From NCBI RefSeq assembly GCF_019974155.1, contig NZ_AP025158.1, forward strand, positions 1,736,001 to 1,800,000: DNA of 64,000 bases, written 5' to 3'. Below are positions 33,438-41,023 of this stretch, piece after piece. The notes beneath the pieces were generated by a model that saw nothing but the letters and a program-made list of their open reading frames with translations, did no database searches and was not told where the DNA came from. Source of the DNA: Thermus thermophilus. GTDB lineage: Bacteria > Deinococcota > Deinococci > Deinococcales > Thermaceae. The translations under genes were made by a program, and so were the position numbers. How positions within the stretch are numbered: the stretch's first letter is position 1; every line of letters begins with the position of its first letter.

Positions 33438-34291
33438 GTCGCCGCGTGGGCCTCCACGGTGAGGCGGGGGTCGCGGTTGTACCCCCCGCCCATCACCACC
33501 ACGAGGGGCACCCCGAGGGCCTTCGCAAAGCGGAAGACCCTTTCGTCCCGCCGCCTCACCCCTTCCGGGCTTAAGGCGAGGCGGCCGAAGCGGTCCCCCT
33601 TTAGGACGTCCACCCCAGCGTTGTAGAAGACGAGGTCCGGGCGGAAGGCCCGGGCCTTCTCCAGGGCCTCTTCCAGGGCCCAGAGGTAGGCCTCGTCTTC
33701 CGTGCCGTCGGGGAGGCCCACGTCCAGGTCGCTCCTCTCCTTCTTCAGGGGGTAGTTCCGCTCCCCGTGGAGGGAGAGGGTGAAGACGGAGGGGTCCTCC
33801 TGGAAGAAGACCGCCGTGCCGTTCCCCTGGTGGGCGTCCAGGTCCACCACCAGGACCCGGCCCGAAAACCCCTCCTTGGCCCGGAGCCAGAGGATGGCCA
33901 CGGCCACGTCGTTGAAGAGGCTGTACCCCTCGGCCCGGCCGGGGAAGGCGTGGTGGGTGCCCCCGGCGAGGTTGAGGCCGAGGCCGGCCTCGAGGGCGTC
34001 CAGGGCCGCGGCCAGGGTCCCGCCGGCAGCGTGGAGGGCCCGCCGCAAGAGGGCCTGGCTGAAGGGGAGGCCAAGCCTCAAGGACTCCTCCCGGCTAAGC
34101 CCCTCCCCGAAAAGCTTCTCCAGGTAGGAGGCCTCGTGGGCCAGGAAGAGGGCCTCCCGGGGCACCTCGGGGGCGGGGAGGACGGGAAGAAGCCCCTTCA
34201 GGGCCTCGGCCACGCCCCCGTACTTGTAGAGGGGAAAGGGGTGGCCCTCGGGCAGGGGAAGGGAGAGGTGGGCCGTGGAGTACGCCCGCAC
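33407..34291 (-). CDS. Histone-deacetylase-family (AcuC/HDAC-like) amidohydrolase
   Basis: A zinc-dependent deacetylase of 294 residues. LAGGTHHAFPGRAEGYSLFNDVAVA carries the paired active-site His, VLVVDLDAHQGNGTAVFF the metal-binding Asp and His, TLSLHGERNYPL follows, then LVFYNAGVDVLKGDRFGRLALS holds the second metal Asp, and VVVMGGGYNRD closes the site. Bacterial members act on acetylated polyamines or on acetyl-lysine in proteins such as acetyl-CoA synthetase. The neighbouring, convergent acetyltransferase may be its counterpart, although nothing proves that. The start is a GTG 7 bases after TAAGGA on the minus strand. Confidence 0.92.
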   Translation of the reverse strand: MRAYSTAHLSLPLPEGHPFPLYKYGGVAEALKGLLPVLPAPEVPREALFLAHEASYLEKLFGEGLSREESLRLGLPFSQALLRRALHAAGGTLAAALDALEAGLGLNLAGGTHHAFPGRAEGYSLFNDVAVAILWLRAKEGFSGRVLVVDLDAHQGNGTAVFFQEDPSVFTLSLHGERNYPLKKERSDLDVGLPDGTEDEAYLWALEEALEKARAFRPDLVFYNAGVDVLKGDRFGRLALSPEGVRRRDERVFRFAKALGVPLVVVMGGGYNRDPRLTVEAHAATYRLALSSLA

Positions 34292-34319
34292 GCCCTTATC
34301 CTTACGCCTTTTTGCCAGA

Positions 34320-34952
34320 ATGAAAAGGAGCGTGCGCCTCCTTGTCCTCTCCGACCAGGTTCACCCCCACATCCACTCCCCCCGCTTCCCCGAAAACCTC
34401 CCCCCCTTTGACCTGGTCCTGGCGGCGGGGGACCTGCCCGGGGCGTACCTGGAGTACGTGGCCACCAAGGTCCGGGTGCCCGTGCTCTTCGTCCCCGGAA
34501 ACCACGGGGAGGAGTGGGTTTGGGAAGGGGAGGAAAGGAAGCGGCCCGGGGGCGTGGTGAACCTCCACGGGCGGCTTTTCCGCCACCGAGGGCTCCTCTT
34601 CTACGGCATCGGGGGGGTGCCCCGCTACCGGGAAGGGGAGGGCCAGCTCTCTGAAGCCGAGCTCCTCCGCCTCGCCTTAAAGCCCTTTCCCCTGGCCTTC
34701 CCCCGGAGGCTCTTCCACGGCCACGGGGTGGACGTCCTCCTGACCCACGCCCCGCCCCCGGGGCCCAGCGCCGGGGAGGACTTCGCCCACCGGGGGGCCC
34801 GGGCCTTCCTCCTCTTCCACCGCCTCTTCCGCCCCCGGCTTCACGTCCACGGCCACACCCCCCTCCTCGGGGCGAACCCAAAAAGGCGGCACCGCACCCC
34901 CTTGGGCGTGGAGGTGGTCCACGCCCAGGGCTACGCCCTCATCGCCCTCTGA
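34320..34952 (+). CDS. Calcineurin-like metallophosphoesterase
   Basis: A 210-residue protein with most of the fold's signature: VLSDQVHPHIHS (D-x-H region, altered), LVLAAGDLPGAYLEYV (GD), VPGNHGEEW (GNH), VDVLLTHAPPPGP (H) and LHVHGHTPLLG (GHxP). The first motif reads D-Q-V-H instead of D-x-H, so metal binding at that site may be shifted. Substrate unknown. I chose the ATG at 34320; the 15-residue extension to 34275 overlaps the divergent HDAC start. The 3' end overlaps the convergent trmL by 14 bases. Confidence 0.85.
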   Translation: MKRSVRLLVLSDQVHPHIHSPRFPENLPPFDLVLAAGDLPGAYLEYVATKVRVPVLFVPGNHGEEWVWEGEERKRPGGVVNLHGRLFRHRGLLFYGIGGVPRYREGEGQLSEAELLRLALKPFPLAFPRRLFHGHGVDVLLTHAPPPGPSAGEDFAHRGARAFLLFHRLFRPRLHVHGHTPLLGANPKRRHRTPLGVEVVHAQGYALIAL

Positions 34953-35388
34953 GCTGGCGGTAGGCCTCGTAGGCCGCCACCCCCACGGCCACCGCCAGGT
35001 TCAAGGAGCGCACCGGCCCCGGCATGGGGATCTTTAGGGTGGGAAACCGGGCGAGGACCTCCTCGGGAAGCCCCCGGCTCTCGGGGCCGAAGAGGAGGTA
35101 GTCCCCCTCCTGGAAGCGGGCCTCGTAGAGGGAGGCCTCCCCCCGGGCGCTGAAGGCGAAGACCCGCGCCCCCGGGGGCAGGGCCTCCAGGAAGGCCGCG
35201 AAGGAGTCGTGGAGCCTGAGGTCCACGTGGGGCCAGTAGTCCAGGCCCGCCCGCTTGAGCTTGGGGCTGGAGAGGAGGAAGCCCAAGGGACGGATGAGGT
35301 GGAGGGGCCACCCCAAGGCCGCCGCGGTGCGGGCGGCGTTCCCGGCGTTTTGGGGGATCTCCGGCTGGTAGAGGACCAGGTGGAGCAT
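34939..35388 (-). CDS. trmL: tRNA (cytidine/uridine-34-2'-O)-methyltransferase TrmL
   Basis: A minimal SPOUT methyltransferase of 149 residues that methylates the wobble ribose in tRNA-Leu. It starts MLHLVLYQPEIPQNAGNAARTAAALGW, the family N terminus. LDYWPHVDL, LFGPESRGLPEEVL (motif 2) and IPMPGPVRSLNLAVAVGVAAYEAYRQL (knot with SAM-binding loop) follow. ATG 35388 overlaps the stop of the AlbA-type gene (TGATG); a GTG one codon earlier is possible. Confidence 0.95.
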   Translation of the reverse strand: MLHLVLYQPEIPQNAGNAARTAAALGWPLHLIRPLGFLLSSPKLKRAGLDYWPHVDLRLHDSFAAFLEALPPGARVFAFSARGEASLYEARFQEGDYLLFGPESRGLPEEVLARFPTLKIPMPGPVRSLNLAVAVGVAAYEAYRQLRGR

Positions 35389-36923
35389 CACCGCCTCCGG
35401 TAGCGGGTGGCCGCCCCTCGGCCCACCCTTTCCACCCGGCCTTCCCGGAGAAGGCGGCCGAGGAGCTTCAAGGCCGCCCCCCGGGAAAGCCCCAAGGCCT
35501 CCTCCAGCTCCCTGCGGCGCCTGGGTACCTCCAGAAGGGCGAGGGCCCTTTCCGCCAAAAGGTCCCGCCGGGCCAGGTGGTACCGCCCTCCCTCCTTGCG
35601 CAGAAGCCCCATCCTCTCCATGCGGGAGAGGACCCGGCGCGCCGCCTCCTCGGGAAGCTGGAGCGCCCGGGCGAGCTCCTCCAAGGAGGCCTCCCCCACC
35701 CGCCGGAGGTGGGCCATGGCGATGAGGTGGTCCAGGCTGAAGGCCCCAAGCCGCTCCTGGGCCTCGGCCAGCTCCCGCACGAAGGCCTCGTCCAGCTCGG
35801 GGTTGTAGAGGACGAGGGTCAGGGCCTCGGGGAAGAGGCGGTACTCCGGGGGCTCCTTGCCGTACTTGAGGAGGAGGCGGTACATCTTGTCCACGCCGCT
35901 TCCCGCCCGCTCCACGTAGCCCAGGCGGTAGAGGGCCTCGGCCAGGCGGGGGTTCCGCCTCTTGGGGGGGTGGCGGAGGACGTTCTCCGGGGTGATGCCG
36001 GGGGGGAAACCGCCGGGGTTGGAGACCTCCAGCCGGTCGGGGTAGTGGTGGACCTGGATGGCGTCCGGGCTTTGCCAGTCTCGGTGGACGAGGGCGTTGA
36101 CCAGGGCCTCCCGGTAGACCTCCTGGTCAAAGTCCCAGACCTCGAGGCGGAAAAGCCCCACGGTGAGGAAACGGACCCGGTTCCGCGCCTGGATGAGCTC
36201 CTTCAGGCGCTCCAGGAGGGCGGGGATGGGCCTGAGGAGGTCTTCCCGGAAGCTGTACCCCTCCTCGGCCTCGTGGAAGTAGTAGCTCACCTCCGCCTGG
36301 GGGAGAAGCCGCCTCAAGGCGAGGGACGTCCCCGCCAGAAGAAGGCCCGCCACCGTGGGGCGCGCCTCCCCCTCCACCCGCTCCAAAAGCCCCAGGGCAA
36401 AGAGGAGTTCCAGGTCGGGGAGGGCGGCCAAGGCGCTTCCCCTTTCCTCCAGGATGCGCCTTAGGCGCAGGACCTCCACCGGGTCCAGGTCGGAAAGGCT
36501 CGCCGCGGGCAGCACCTGGGCGGTGAAGTCAGGCTCGGGCAGGCTCTGGCCCACCTTGAGCTCCGAAAGGCGCCTCCCGTCCCAGAAGGGCACCCGCCCC
36601 GCCCCCACGGCGATGGCCGCCGAGCTTTGGGGCACGTGGAGGGCGAGCACCCGTCCCCAGGGCCCCTCCACCACCTCCACGTAAGGGAGGAGGAGGCCTT
36701 GGGTGAGCTCAAAGAGGGCGTGGGTCACCTGCAGGGGGTGGAGGTCCTGGGCACCCAGGACCTTGCCCTCGGGGCTCACGCCCAGGAAGAGGGTGCCCCC
36801 CTTGTGGTTGGCGAGGCCCGCGGCGTAGCGGGCCAGGTCCTCGGGGGAGATGTCCTGGGGCAGGAAGAGGGTGCGCTCGTCCTGCCCCCGGGCCAGACGT
36901 TCCTCAAGCTCCTCCCACGTCAC
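35388..36923 (-). CDS. AlbA_2/ATP-binding transcriptional regulator (Schlafen-like N domain, GHKL-like C domain, winged helices)
   Basis: A 511-residue protein. The first 110 residues are an AlbA_2 (divergent AAA-4) domain: DERTLFLPQDISPEDLARYAAGLANHKGGTLFLGV is the family's E-(F/L)K...AFAN-x-x-GG-x-(L/I)-x-(L/I)G pattern with Leu for the usual first Phe. Residues 240-370 match the HATPase_c_4 part (VYREALVNALVHRDW, LEVSNPGGFPPGITPENVLRHPPKRRNPRLAEAL, VERAGSGVDKMYRLL). The C terminus holds at least two winged-helix segments. I start at GTG 36923 (VTWEELEERL); the frame stays open to 37028 but that part lies in the AT-rich control region. Target unknown. Confidence 0.85.
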   Translation of the reverse strand: MTWEELEERLARGQDERTLFLPQDISPEDLARYAAGLANHKGGTLFLGVSPEGKVLGAQDLHPLQVTHALFELTQGLLLPYVEVVEGPWGRVLALHVPQSSAAIAVGAGRVPFWDGRRLSELKVGQSLPEPDFTAQVLPAASLSDLDPVEVLRLRRILEERGSALAALPDLELLFALGLLERVEGEARPTVAGLLLAGTSLALRRLLPQAEVSYYFHEAEEGYSFREDLLRPIPALLERLKELIQARNRVRFLTVGLFRLEVWDFDQEVYREALVNALVHRDWQSPDAIQVHHYPDRLEVSNPGGFPPGITPENVLRHPPKRRNPRLAEALYRLGYVERAGSGVDKMYRLLLKYGKEPPEYRLFPEALTLVLYNPELDEAFVRELAEAQERLGAFSLDHLIAMAHLRRVGEASLEELARALQLPEEAARRVLSRMERMGLLRKEGGRYHLARRDLLAERALALLEVPRRRRELEEALGLSRGAALKLLGRLLREGRVERVGRGAATRYRRR

Positions 36924-37138
36924 GGGGCCCAGTTTACGGGGCGTCCGGGGAGAAGAGGGAGGGGCTCGGCCGTAGGTTTGTTCAATAAATCCGTGACATA
37001 TGCGCCATTTTTGCGGAACACTTGGCAAGATAAGTCGGCGAGTCCTCTTGTAGCGTTCGGATAGCTATTGCAACTTGTCGCAGAATCTATTGACATTTTG
37101 CATCCCATCCTCTACCCTTGGCCCTAAGGGGGTGGAGG
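36924..37138. promoter_or_regulatory. AT-rich intergenic control region upstream of amtB
   Basis: About 215 bases without a gene, clearly richer in A and T than its surroundings (for example around 36980-37110). It holds the amtB promoter at its right end and probably the promoter of the divergent AlbA-type gene at its left. I see no perfect long palindrome; short half-sites such as ATAGCTAT (37062-37069) may matter. Confidence 0.55.
37090..37118 (+). promoter_or_regulatory. Promoter of amtB-glnK
   Basis: TTGACA (37090-37095) and TACCCT (37113-37118) are 17 bases apart, a consensus-like sigma-70 promoter. Transcription would start near 37125, leaving a short leader with the purine-rich ribosome site GGGGGTGGAGG just before the ATG at 37139. 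Confidence 0.75.
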
Positions 37139-38479
37139 ATGCGGAAAGGAACCCTCAACGGCATCGCGGCGCTAGGTTTATCGGGACTGGCCCTGGCGGA
37201 GGGGGTAAACGGGGCGGACACGGCCTGGATGCTGGTCTCCACGGCCCTGGTCCTCCTCATGACCCCGGCCTTGGCCTTTTTCTACGGGGGGCTGGTGCGG
37301 AGCAAGAACGCCTTGAACACCATGATGATGAGCTTTGCCGCCTTGGCCTTCGTGGGCGTGGGCTGGGCGCTTCTCGGGTACACCCTGGCCTTCGGGCAGG
37401 GCAGTCCTCTCCTCGGGGGCTTGGAGCACCTCTTCCTCAGGGGGGTGGGCCTCGAGGCCCAGGGCACCATCCCCCACGTCCTTTTCCTGGCCTTCCAGGG
37501 GACCTTCGCCATCCTCACCGCCGCCCTGGTCTCGGGCGCCCTGGTGGAGAGGATGCGTTTCCCCGCCTACCTGGCCTTCCTCACCCTCTGGGGGCTTTTC
37601 GTCTACGCCCCGATCGCCCACTGGGTCTGGGGCGGGGGGTTCCTGGGAACCCTAGGCGCCTTGGACTTCGCCGGGGGTACGGTGGTCCACATCAACGCCG
37701 GCGTCGCCGCCCTGGTGGGCGCCCTGGTCCTCGGCGCGCGGAAGGACTACGGGCGGCAGGCCATCCTGCCCCATAACGTCCCCTTCACCCTCCTGGGGGC
37801 GGCCCTCCTCTGGTTCGGCTGGTTCGGCTTCAACGGGGGAAGCGCCCTGGCGGCCAACGCCTCGGCCGCCTTGGCCTTCGCGAACACCATGCTGGCCCCC
37901 GCGGCCACCCTCCTGGTCTGGACCCTCCTGGACCTCCTTCGCACCGGCAAGGCCACGGCGGTGGGGGCGGCCACGGCCATCGTGGTGGGCCTGGTGGCCG
38001 TGACCCCGGCCGCAGGCTTCGTCTCCCCGCTCTCCGCCCTCCTCCTCGGGGCGCTCGCCGCCTTCCCCAGCTACTACGTCCTCCTCTGGCGGGCGAGGAC
38101 CCGGCTGGACGACAGCCTGGACGTCTTCGCCGGCCACGGGGTCGGGGGCATCACCGGAGCCCTCCTCACCGGCATCTTTGCCGAGAAAGCCTGGAACGGG
38201 GTGGCGGACGGCCTCCTCTTCGGCAACCCCGCCCAGCTCGGGATCCAGGCGGTGGCGGTCCTGGCCGCCGTCGTGTACTCCGCCTTGGGAACCTTCGCCC
38301 TCCTCAAGCTGGTGGGCCTTCTCACCCCCCTGCGGGCGGGCCCCAAGGAGGAAGGGGTGGGGCTGGACGTGTCCCAGCACGGCGAGGAGGCCTACACCTC
38401 GGGCGAGGGGGCGATCCTCCTCCTCTCGGAGAAAGCCCCCGCGGTCCCGAGCCTCAGGCCCAAGGGAGGTGAGGCATGA
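37139..38479 (+). CDS. amtB: Ammonium transporter AmtB
   Basis: A 446-residue trimeric ammonium channel of the cytoplasmic membrane. After a short signal-like segment, NGADTAWMLVSTALVLLMTPALAFFYGGLVRSKNALN is the canonical start of the mature protein. YAPIAHWVWGGGFLG and LDFAGGTVVHINAGVAAL carry the first twin-histidine pore residue, and DDSLDVFAGHGVGGITGALLTG the second. The gene is followed, with a 4-base overlap, by glnK, the regulator that plugs the channel when nitrogen is plentiful. The promoter and ribosome site support the ATG at 37139; an in-frame TTG at 37118 lies on the -10 box. Confidence 0.97.
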   Translation: MRKGTLNGIAALGLSGLALAEGVNGADTAWMLVSTALVLLMTPALAFFYGGLVRSKNALNTMMMSFAALAFVGVGWALLGYTLAFGQGSPLLGGLEHLFLRGVGLEAQGTIPHVLFLAFQGTFAILTAALVSGALVERMRFPAYLAFLTLWGLFVYAPIAHWVWGGGFLGTLGALDFAGGTVVHINAGVAALVGALVLGARKDYGRQAILPHNVPFTLLGAALLWFGWFGFNGGSALAANASAALAFANTMLAPAATLLVWTLLDLLRTGKATAVGAATAIVVGLVAVTPAAGFVSPLSALLLGALAAFPSYYVLLWRARTRLDDSLDVFAGHGVGGITGALLTGIFAEKAWNGVADGLLFGNPAQLGIQAVAVLAAVVYSALGTFALLKLVGLLTPLRAGPKEEGVGLDVSQHGEEAYTSGEGAILLLSEKAPAVPSLRPKGGEA

Positions 38480-38826
38480 AGCTCATCGTGGCCATCGTCC
38501 GCCCGGAGAAGCTGAACGATGTCCTGGAGGCCCTTTTCAAGGCGGAGGTCCGCGGGCTCACCTTAAGCCGGGTCCAGGGCCACGGAGGGGAAACGGAGCG
38601 GGTGGAGACCTACCGGGGCACCACGGTGAAGATGGAGCTCCACGAGAAGGTGCGCCTGGAGATCGGGGTCTCCGAGCCCTTCGTGCAGCCCACGGTAGAG
38701 GCCATCCTGAAGGCGGCCCGCACGGGGGAGGTGGGGGACGGAAAGGTGTTTGTCCTGCCGGTGGAGAAGGTCTACCGCATCCGCACCGGGGAGGAGGACG
38801 AGGCCGCAGTGACCCCGGTACAATAG
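38476..38826 (+). CDS. glnK: Nitrogen regulatory PII protein (GlnK)
   Basis: A 116-residue trimeric signal protein that senses ATP/ADP and 2-oxoglutarate. MKLIVAIVRPEKLNDVLEAL opens the fold, the T-loop runs around HGGETERVETYRGTTVKMELHEKV, and EILKAARTGEVGDGKVFVLPVEKVYRIRTGEED is the C-terminal signature. Tyr46 of the T-loop is kept (ETYRG), but the position of the classical uridylylated Tyr51 is Val (RGTTV in place of RGAEY). So it cannot be uridylylated at that site and probably signals by ligand binding only. The amtB-glnK pair is the standard arrangement. Confidence 0.97.
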   Translation: MKLIVAIVRPEKLNDVLEALFKAEVRGLTLSRVQGHGGETERVETYRGTTVKMELHEKVRLEIGVSEPFVQPTVEAILKAARTGEVGDGKVFVLPVEKVYRIRTGEEDEAAVTPVQ

Positions 38827-38830
38827 AGGT

Positions 38831-39733
38831 GTGACGGCCAGGCAGCGGCGGGTTCTCCACCTTTTGGTGGACGAGTACATCCAAACCAAGGCCCCGGTAC
38901 CCTCGGCGCGGATCGCCGAGGGGCTGGGCCTTTCCCCCGCCCTGGCCCGGTACGAGCTCATCGCCCTCGAGGAGATGGGCTACCTCACCAAGCCCCACGC
39001 CTCGGCGGGGAGGGTGCCCACGCGGCAGGGGTTCAGGCAGTACTCCCTCTCCCTCCTCCCCCCGAGGCCCCTGCCGGAGGCCACCCGAAGGCGCCTGGAG
39101 CGGGCCTTGGAGGGGGCGAGAGAGCCCGAGGCCTTCCTGGTGAAGGTGGCGGTGGGGCTTTCCGGCTACCCCGCCCTCCTCCGCCTCCGGCCCAGGCGGG
39201 CCCCTAGGCTCCTCCAGGTCCACCTCTCCCCCCTCCCCGAGGGCACCCTGGCGGTGCTCGTCCTCGAGGGAGGGCGGGTCAAGGAGGTCCGGCTCCCCCT
39301 CGTCCTCCCCCAGGAGGCCCTCCGCCGGGCGGAGGAGGCCCTCACGGGGCCCTTGGAGACCCTGCCCGCGGCCCCCAAAGGCTTGGAGGACCTCTTCGCC
39401 CACCTCTCCCGGGCCCTCGCCTCCGGCTTCGCCCTCCGGTACCGGGAAGGCCTCTCCGAGGCCCTGAAGGAGCCCGAGGCCAAGGACCCGGGGTTTCTGG
39501 AGCGGCTCGTGGCCCTCTACGAGGAAGGCGGCGAGGACCTCCTCACCCCGCCCGGCAGGGTGGACGTGCGGGTGGGGGAGGTGGAGGGGCTCGCCCTGGT
39601 CCAGGCGGGCTTCCAGAAGGGGGAGTGGCTGGGGGAACTCACCCTGATCGGCCCCCTGCGCATGCGCTACGCCGAGGCCCTCTCCGTGGCCTTCAGCCTC
39701 TCCCAGGTCTATACTGGGCAGCATGCGGATTGA
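38831..39733 (+). CDS. hrcA: Heat-inducible transcription repressor HrcA
   Basis: A 300-residue repressor of heat-shock genes. The N-terminal winged helix includes LLVDEYIQTKAPVPSARIAEGLGLSPALARYELIALEEMGYLTKPHASAGRVPTRQGFR, whose H-x-SAGR-x-PT turn is diagnostic. The centre is a GAF-like domain, and the C terminus has LIGPLRMRYAEALSVAFSLSQVYTG, close to the family ending. It would bind CIRCE elements; none is visible in this window, so its targets lie elsewhere. TACAAT ends 6 bases before the GTG, so it is transcribed separately from glnK and without a leader. The last 11 bases overlap the next gene. Confidence 0.92.
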   Translation: MTARQRRVLHLLVDEYIQTKAPVPSARIAEGLGLSPALARYELIALEEMGYLTKPHASAGRVPTRQGFRQYSLSLLPPRPLPEATRRRLERALEGAREPEAFLVKVAVGLSGYPALLRLRPRRAPRLLQVHLSPLPEGTLAVLVLEGGRVKEVRLPLVLPQEALRRAEEALTGPLETLPAAPKGLEDLFAHLSRALASGFALRYREGLSEALKEPEAKDPGFLERLVALYEEGGEDLLTPPGRVDVRVGEVEGLALVQAGFQKGEWLGELTLIGPLRMRYAEALSVAFSLSQVYTGQHAD

Positions 39734-40394
39734 GGTCCGGCTCTTCGCCCTTTACCGGGAGCAAGCGGGGACGGACCGCCTCGCCCTGGAGCTCCCCGAG
39801 GGCGCCCGGGTGCGGGAGGCCCAGAAGGCCTTGGAGGAACGCTTCCCCGGGCTTCGCCTCGAGGGCGGGATGGCGGCGGTGAACCAGGCCCTGGCGGGGG
39901 CGGAAACCCCCTTAAAGGAGGGGGACGAGGTGGCCTTTCTTCCCCCGGTCTCCGGCGGACAGGACTCCTACGGCCTGACCCAGGAGCCTCTGGACCTCGA
40001 GGCCCTCGTGGCCTGGGCCACGGCCCCGGAGTACGGGGCGGTGGTGAGCTTCCTCGGCACCACCCGAAGCCCCAACCGGGGGGAGGAGGTGGCCTTTTTG
40101 GAGTACGAGGCCTACCCGGAGATGGCGGAGAAGGTGATGGCGGAGATCCTCGCCGAGATGCGCGCCCGCTGGCCCCTGGGCCGCATCGCCCTTTGGCACC
40201 GCCTGGGCCGGGTGGACCCGGGGGAGGCCTCCATCGCCATCGTCGTCTCGGCCCGCCACCGCAAGGAGGCCTTCGCCGCCTGCCAGTACGCCATAGACCG
40301 GGTGAAGCAGATCCTCCCCGTCTGGAAGAAGGAACACCGCAAGGACGGGAGCTTCTGGGTGGAGGGCTTCGCCCCGGAGGACAGGCGGCTATGA
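39723..40394 (+). CDS. MoaD-MoaE fusion: molybdopterin synthase in one chain
   Basis: Residues 1-80 are MoaD (ubiquitin-like sulfur carrier): RIEVRLFALYREQAGTDRLALELPEG ... VNQALAGAETPLKEGDEVAFLPPVSGG. Residues 90-223 are MoaE: AVVSFLGTTRSPNRGEEVAFLEYEAY, then IALWHRLGRVDPGEASIAIVVSARHRKEAFAACQYAIDRVKQILPVWKKEHRKDGSFWVEG with the active-site lysines. Together they make molybdopterin from precursor Z. The MoaD double glycine (about residues 79-80) is internal and followed by QDSYG. MoaD must expose that Gly as a thiocarboxylate, so the chain must be cut after GG, as reported for MoaX of Mycobacterium. TATACT lies 7 bases before the ATG. Confidence 0.93.
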   Translation: MRIEVRLFALYREQAGTDRLALELPEGARVREAQKALEERFPGLRLEGGMAAVNQALAGAETPLKEGDEVAFLPPVSGGQDSYGLTQEPLDLEALVAWATAPEYGAVVSFLGTTRSPNRGEEVAFLEYEAYPEMAEKVMAEILAEMRARWPLGRIALWHRLGRVDPGEASIAIVVSARHRKEAFAACQYAIDRVKQILPVWKKEHRKDGSFWVEGFAPEDRRL

Positions 40395-40395
40395 G

Positions 40396-40440
40396 GCCAC
40401 CCCCTGCGGGCGCGGGCCCGCATAGGGGCCCCGGGGGAAA
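40396..40440. repeat. Dispersed palindromic repeat, copy C
   Basis: CCCCTGCGGGC (40401-40411), loop GCGG, GCCCGCATAGGGG (40416-40428), then CCCCGGGGGAAAACCCC. It has a two-base bulge relative to copy A. It starts two bases after the MoaD-MoaE stop codon, so it could end that transcript. Confidence 0.7.
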
Positions 40441-40467
40441 ACCCCATCGCGAACCGGGAAGGAGGGC

Positions 40468-40707
40468 ATGACCTCCTTCGCCTTCGCCGCCTTTCTCCTC
40501 CTCCTCGTCCTCTTCGCCCTCCCCCTCCTCCTCGGCTTCCTCTCGGGCCGGGCCTACCGGGCGGGGCGGGGCCGGGTGGCCTTCGGACTTCTCCTCTTCG
40601 GGGGGTTCCTGGGCCTCCTGGCGCGGCCCAGGCCCTTGGGCCTCCTCCTCCTCGCCCTGGGCCTCGCCTGGGGATACGCCGCCCCCAGGCGGCCTAGAGG
40701 GGCCTGA
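40468..40707 (+). CDS. Small membrane protein, 79 residues
   Basis: Three hydrophobic stretches (SFAFAAFLLLLVLFALPLLLGFL, then VAFGLLLFGGFLGLLA, then LGLLLLALGLAWGYAA) are joined by short basic loops, so it should span the membrane two or three times. No family is recognised. Unlike most genes here it has a good ribosome site (GGAAGGAGGG, 40457-40466) just before the ATG. Its end overlaps the convergent gene by 14 bases. Confidence 0.65.
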   Translation: MTSFAFAAFLLLLVLFALPLLLGFLSGRAYRAGRGRVAFGLLLFGGFLGLLARPRPLGLLLLALGLAWGYAAPRRPRGA

Positions 40708-41014
40708 GGTCCTCCAGAAGAAGCCAGCCCACCCCCGGGGGAAGCCCCTCCAAGACCTCCCCGAGGGCCTTCGCCGCCTCCTCGGCCAGGGGCTTCAGGG
40801 CCTCGGGAGGCTCTTCCGTGAGGACCAGGAGGGTGAGCTGGTAGAAGCGCTGGGTGTGGGTGGGGGTGCCGTCCTCAAAGAAGGGGGTGGGGGGCGGCAC
40901 CTCGTCCCAGAGGAGCCGGGCCCCGGCCACCTCGCCGGGGAGGAGGGCCTTTAGGTCCAGGGCGAGGGCCCGGGGGTGCCAGAGGTAACCCTGGAAGAGG
41001 CGGACGGCCTGCAC
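40694..41014 (-). CDS. Uncharacterised protein of 106 residues
   Basis: A soluble mixed alpha/beta protein (QAVRLFQGYLWHPRALALDLKALLPGEV... THTQRFYQLTLLVLTEEPPEALKPLAEEAAKALGEVLE). I do not recognise a family. The start is GTG at 41014, 6 bases after TAGGCT on the minus strand, and that box overlaps the alr stop codon, so it may be read both with alr and from its own leaderless promoter. Confidence 0.7.
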   Translation of the reverse strand: MQAVRLFQGYLWHPRALALDLKALLPGEVAGARLLWDEVPPPTPFFEDGTPTHTQRFYQLTLLVLTEEPPEALKPLAEEAAKALGEVLEGLPPGVGWLLLEDLRPL

Positions 41015-41023
41015 GCCCTAAGC

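Noticed and set aside
36924-37028. N-terminal extension of the AlbA-type regulator
   Set aside because: The added residues are encoded by AT-rich intergenic DNA without coding bias; the domain starts close to the GTG at 36923.
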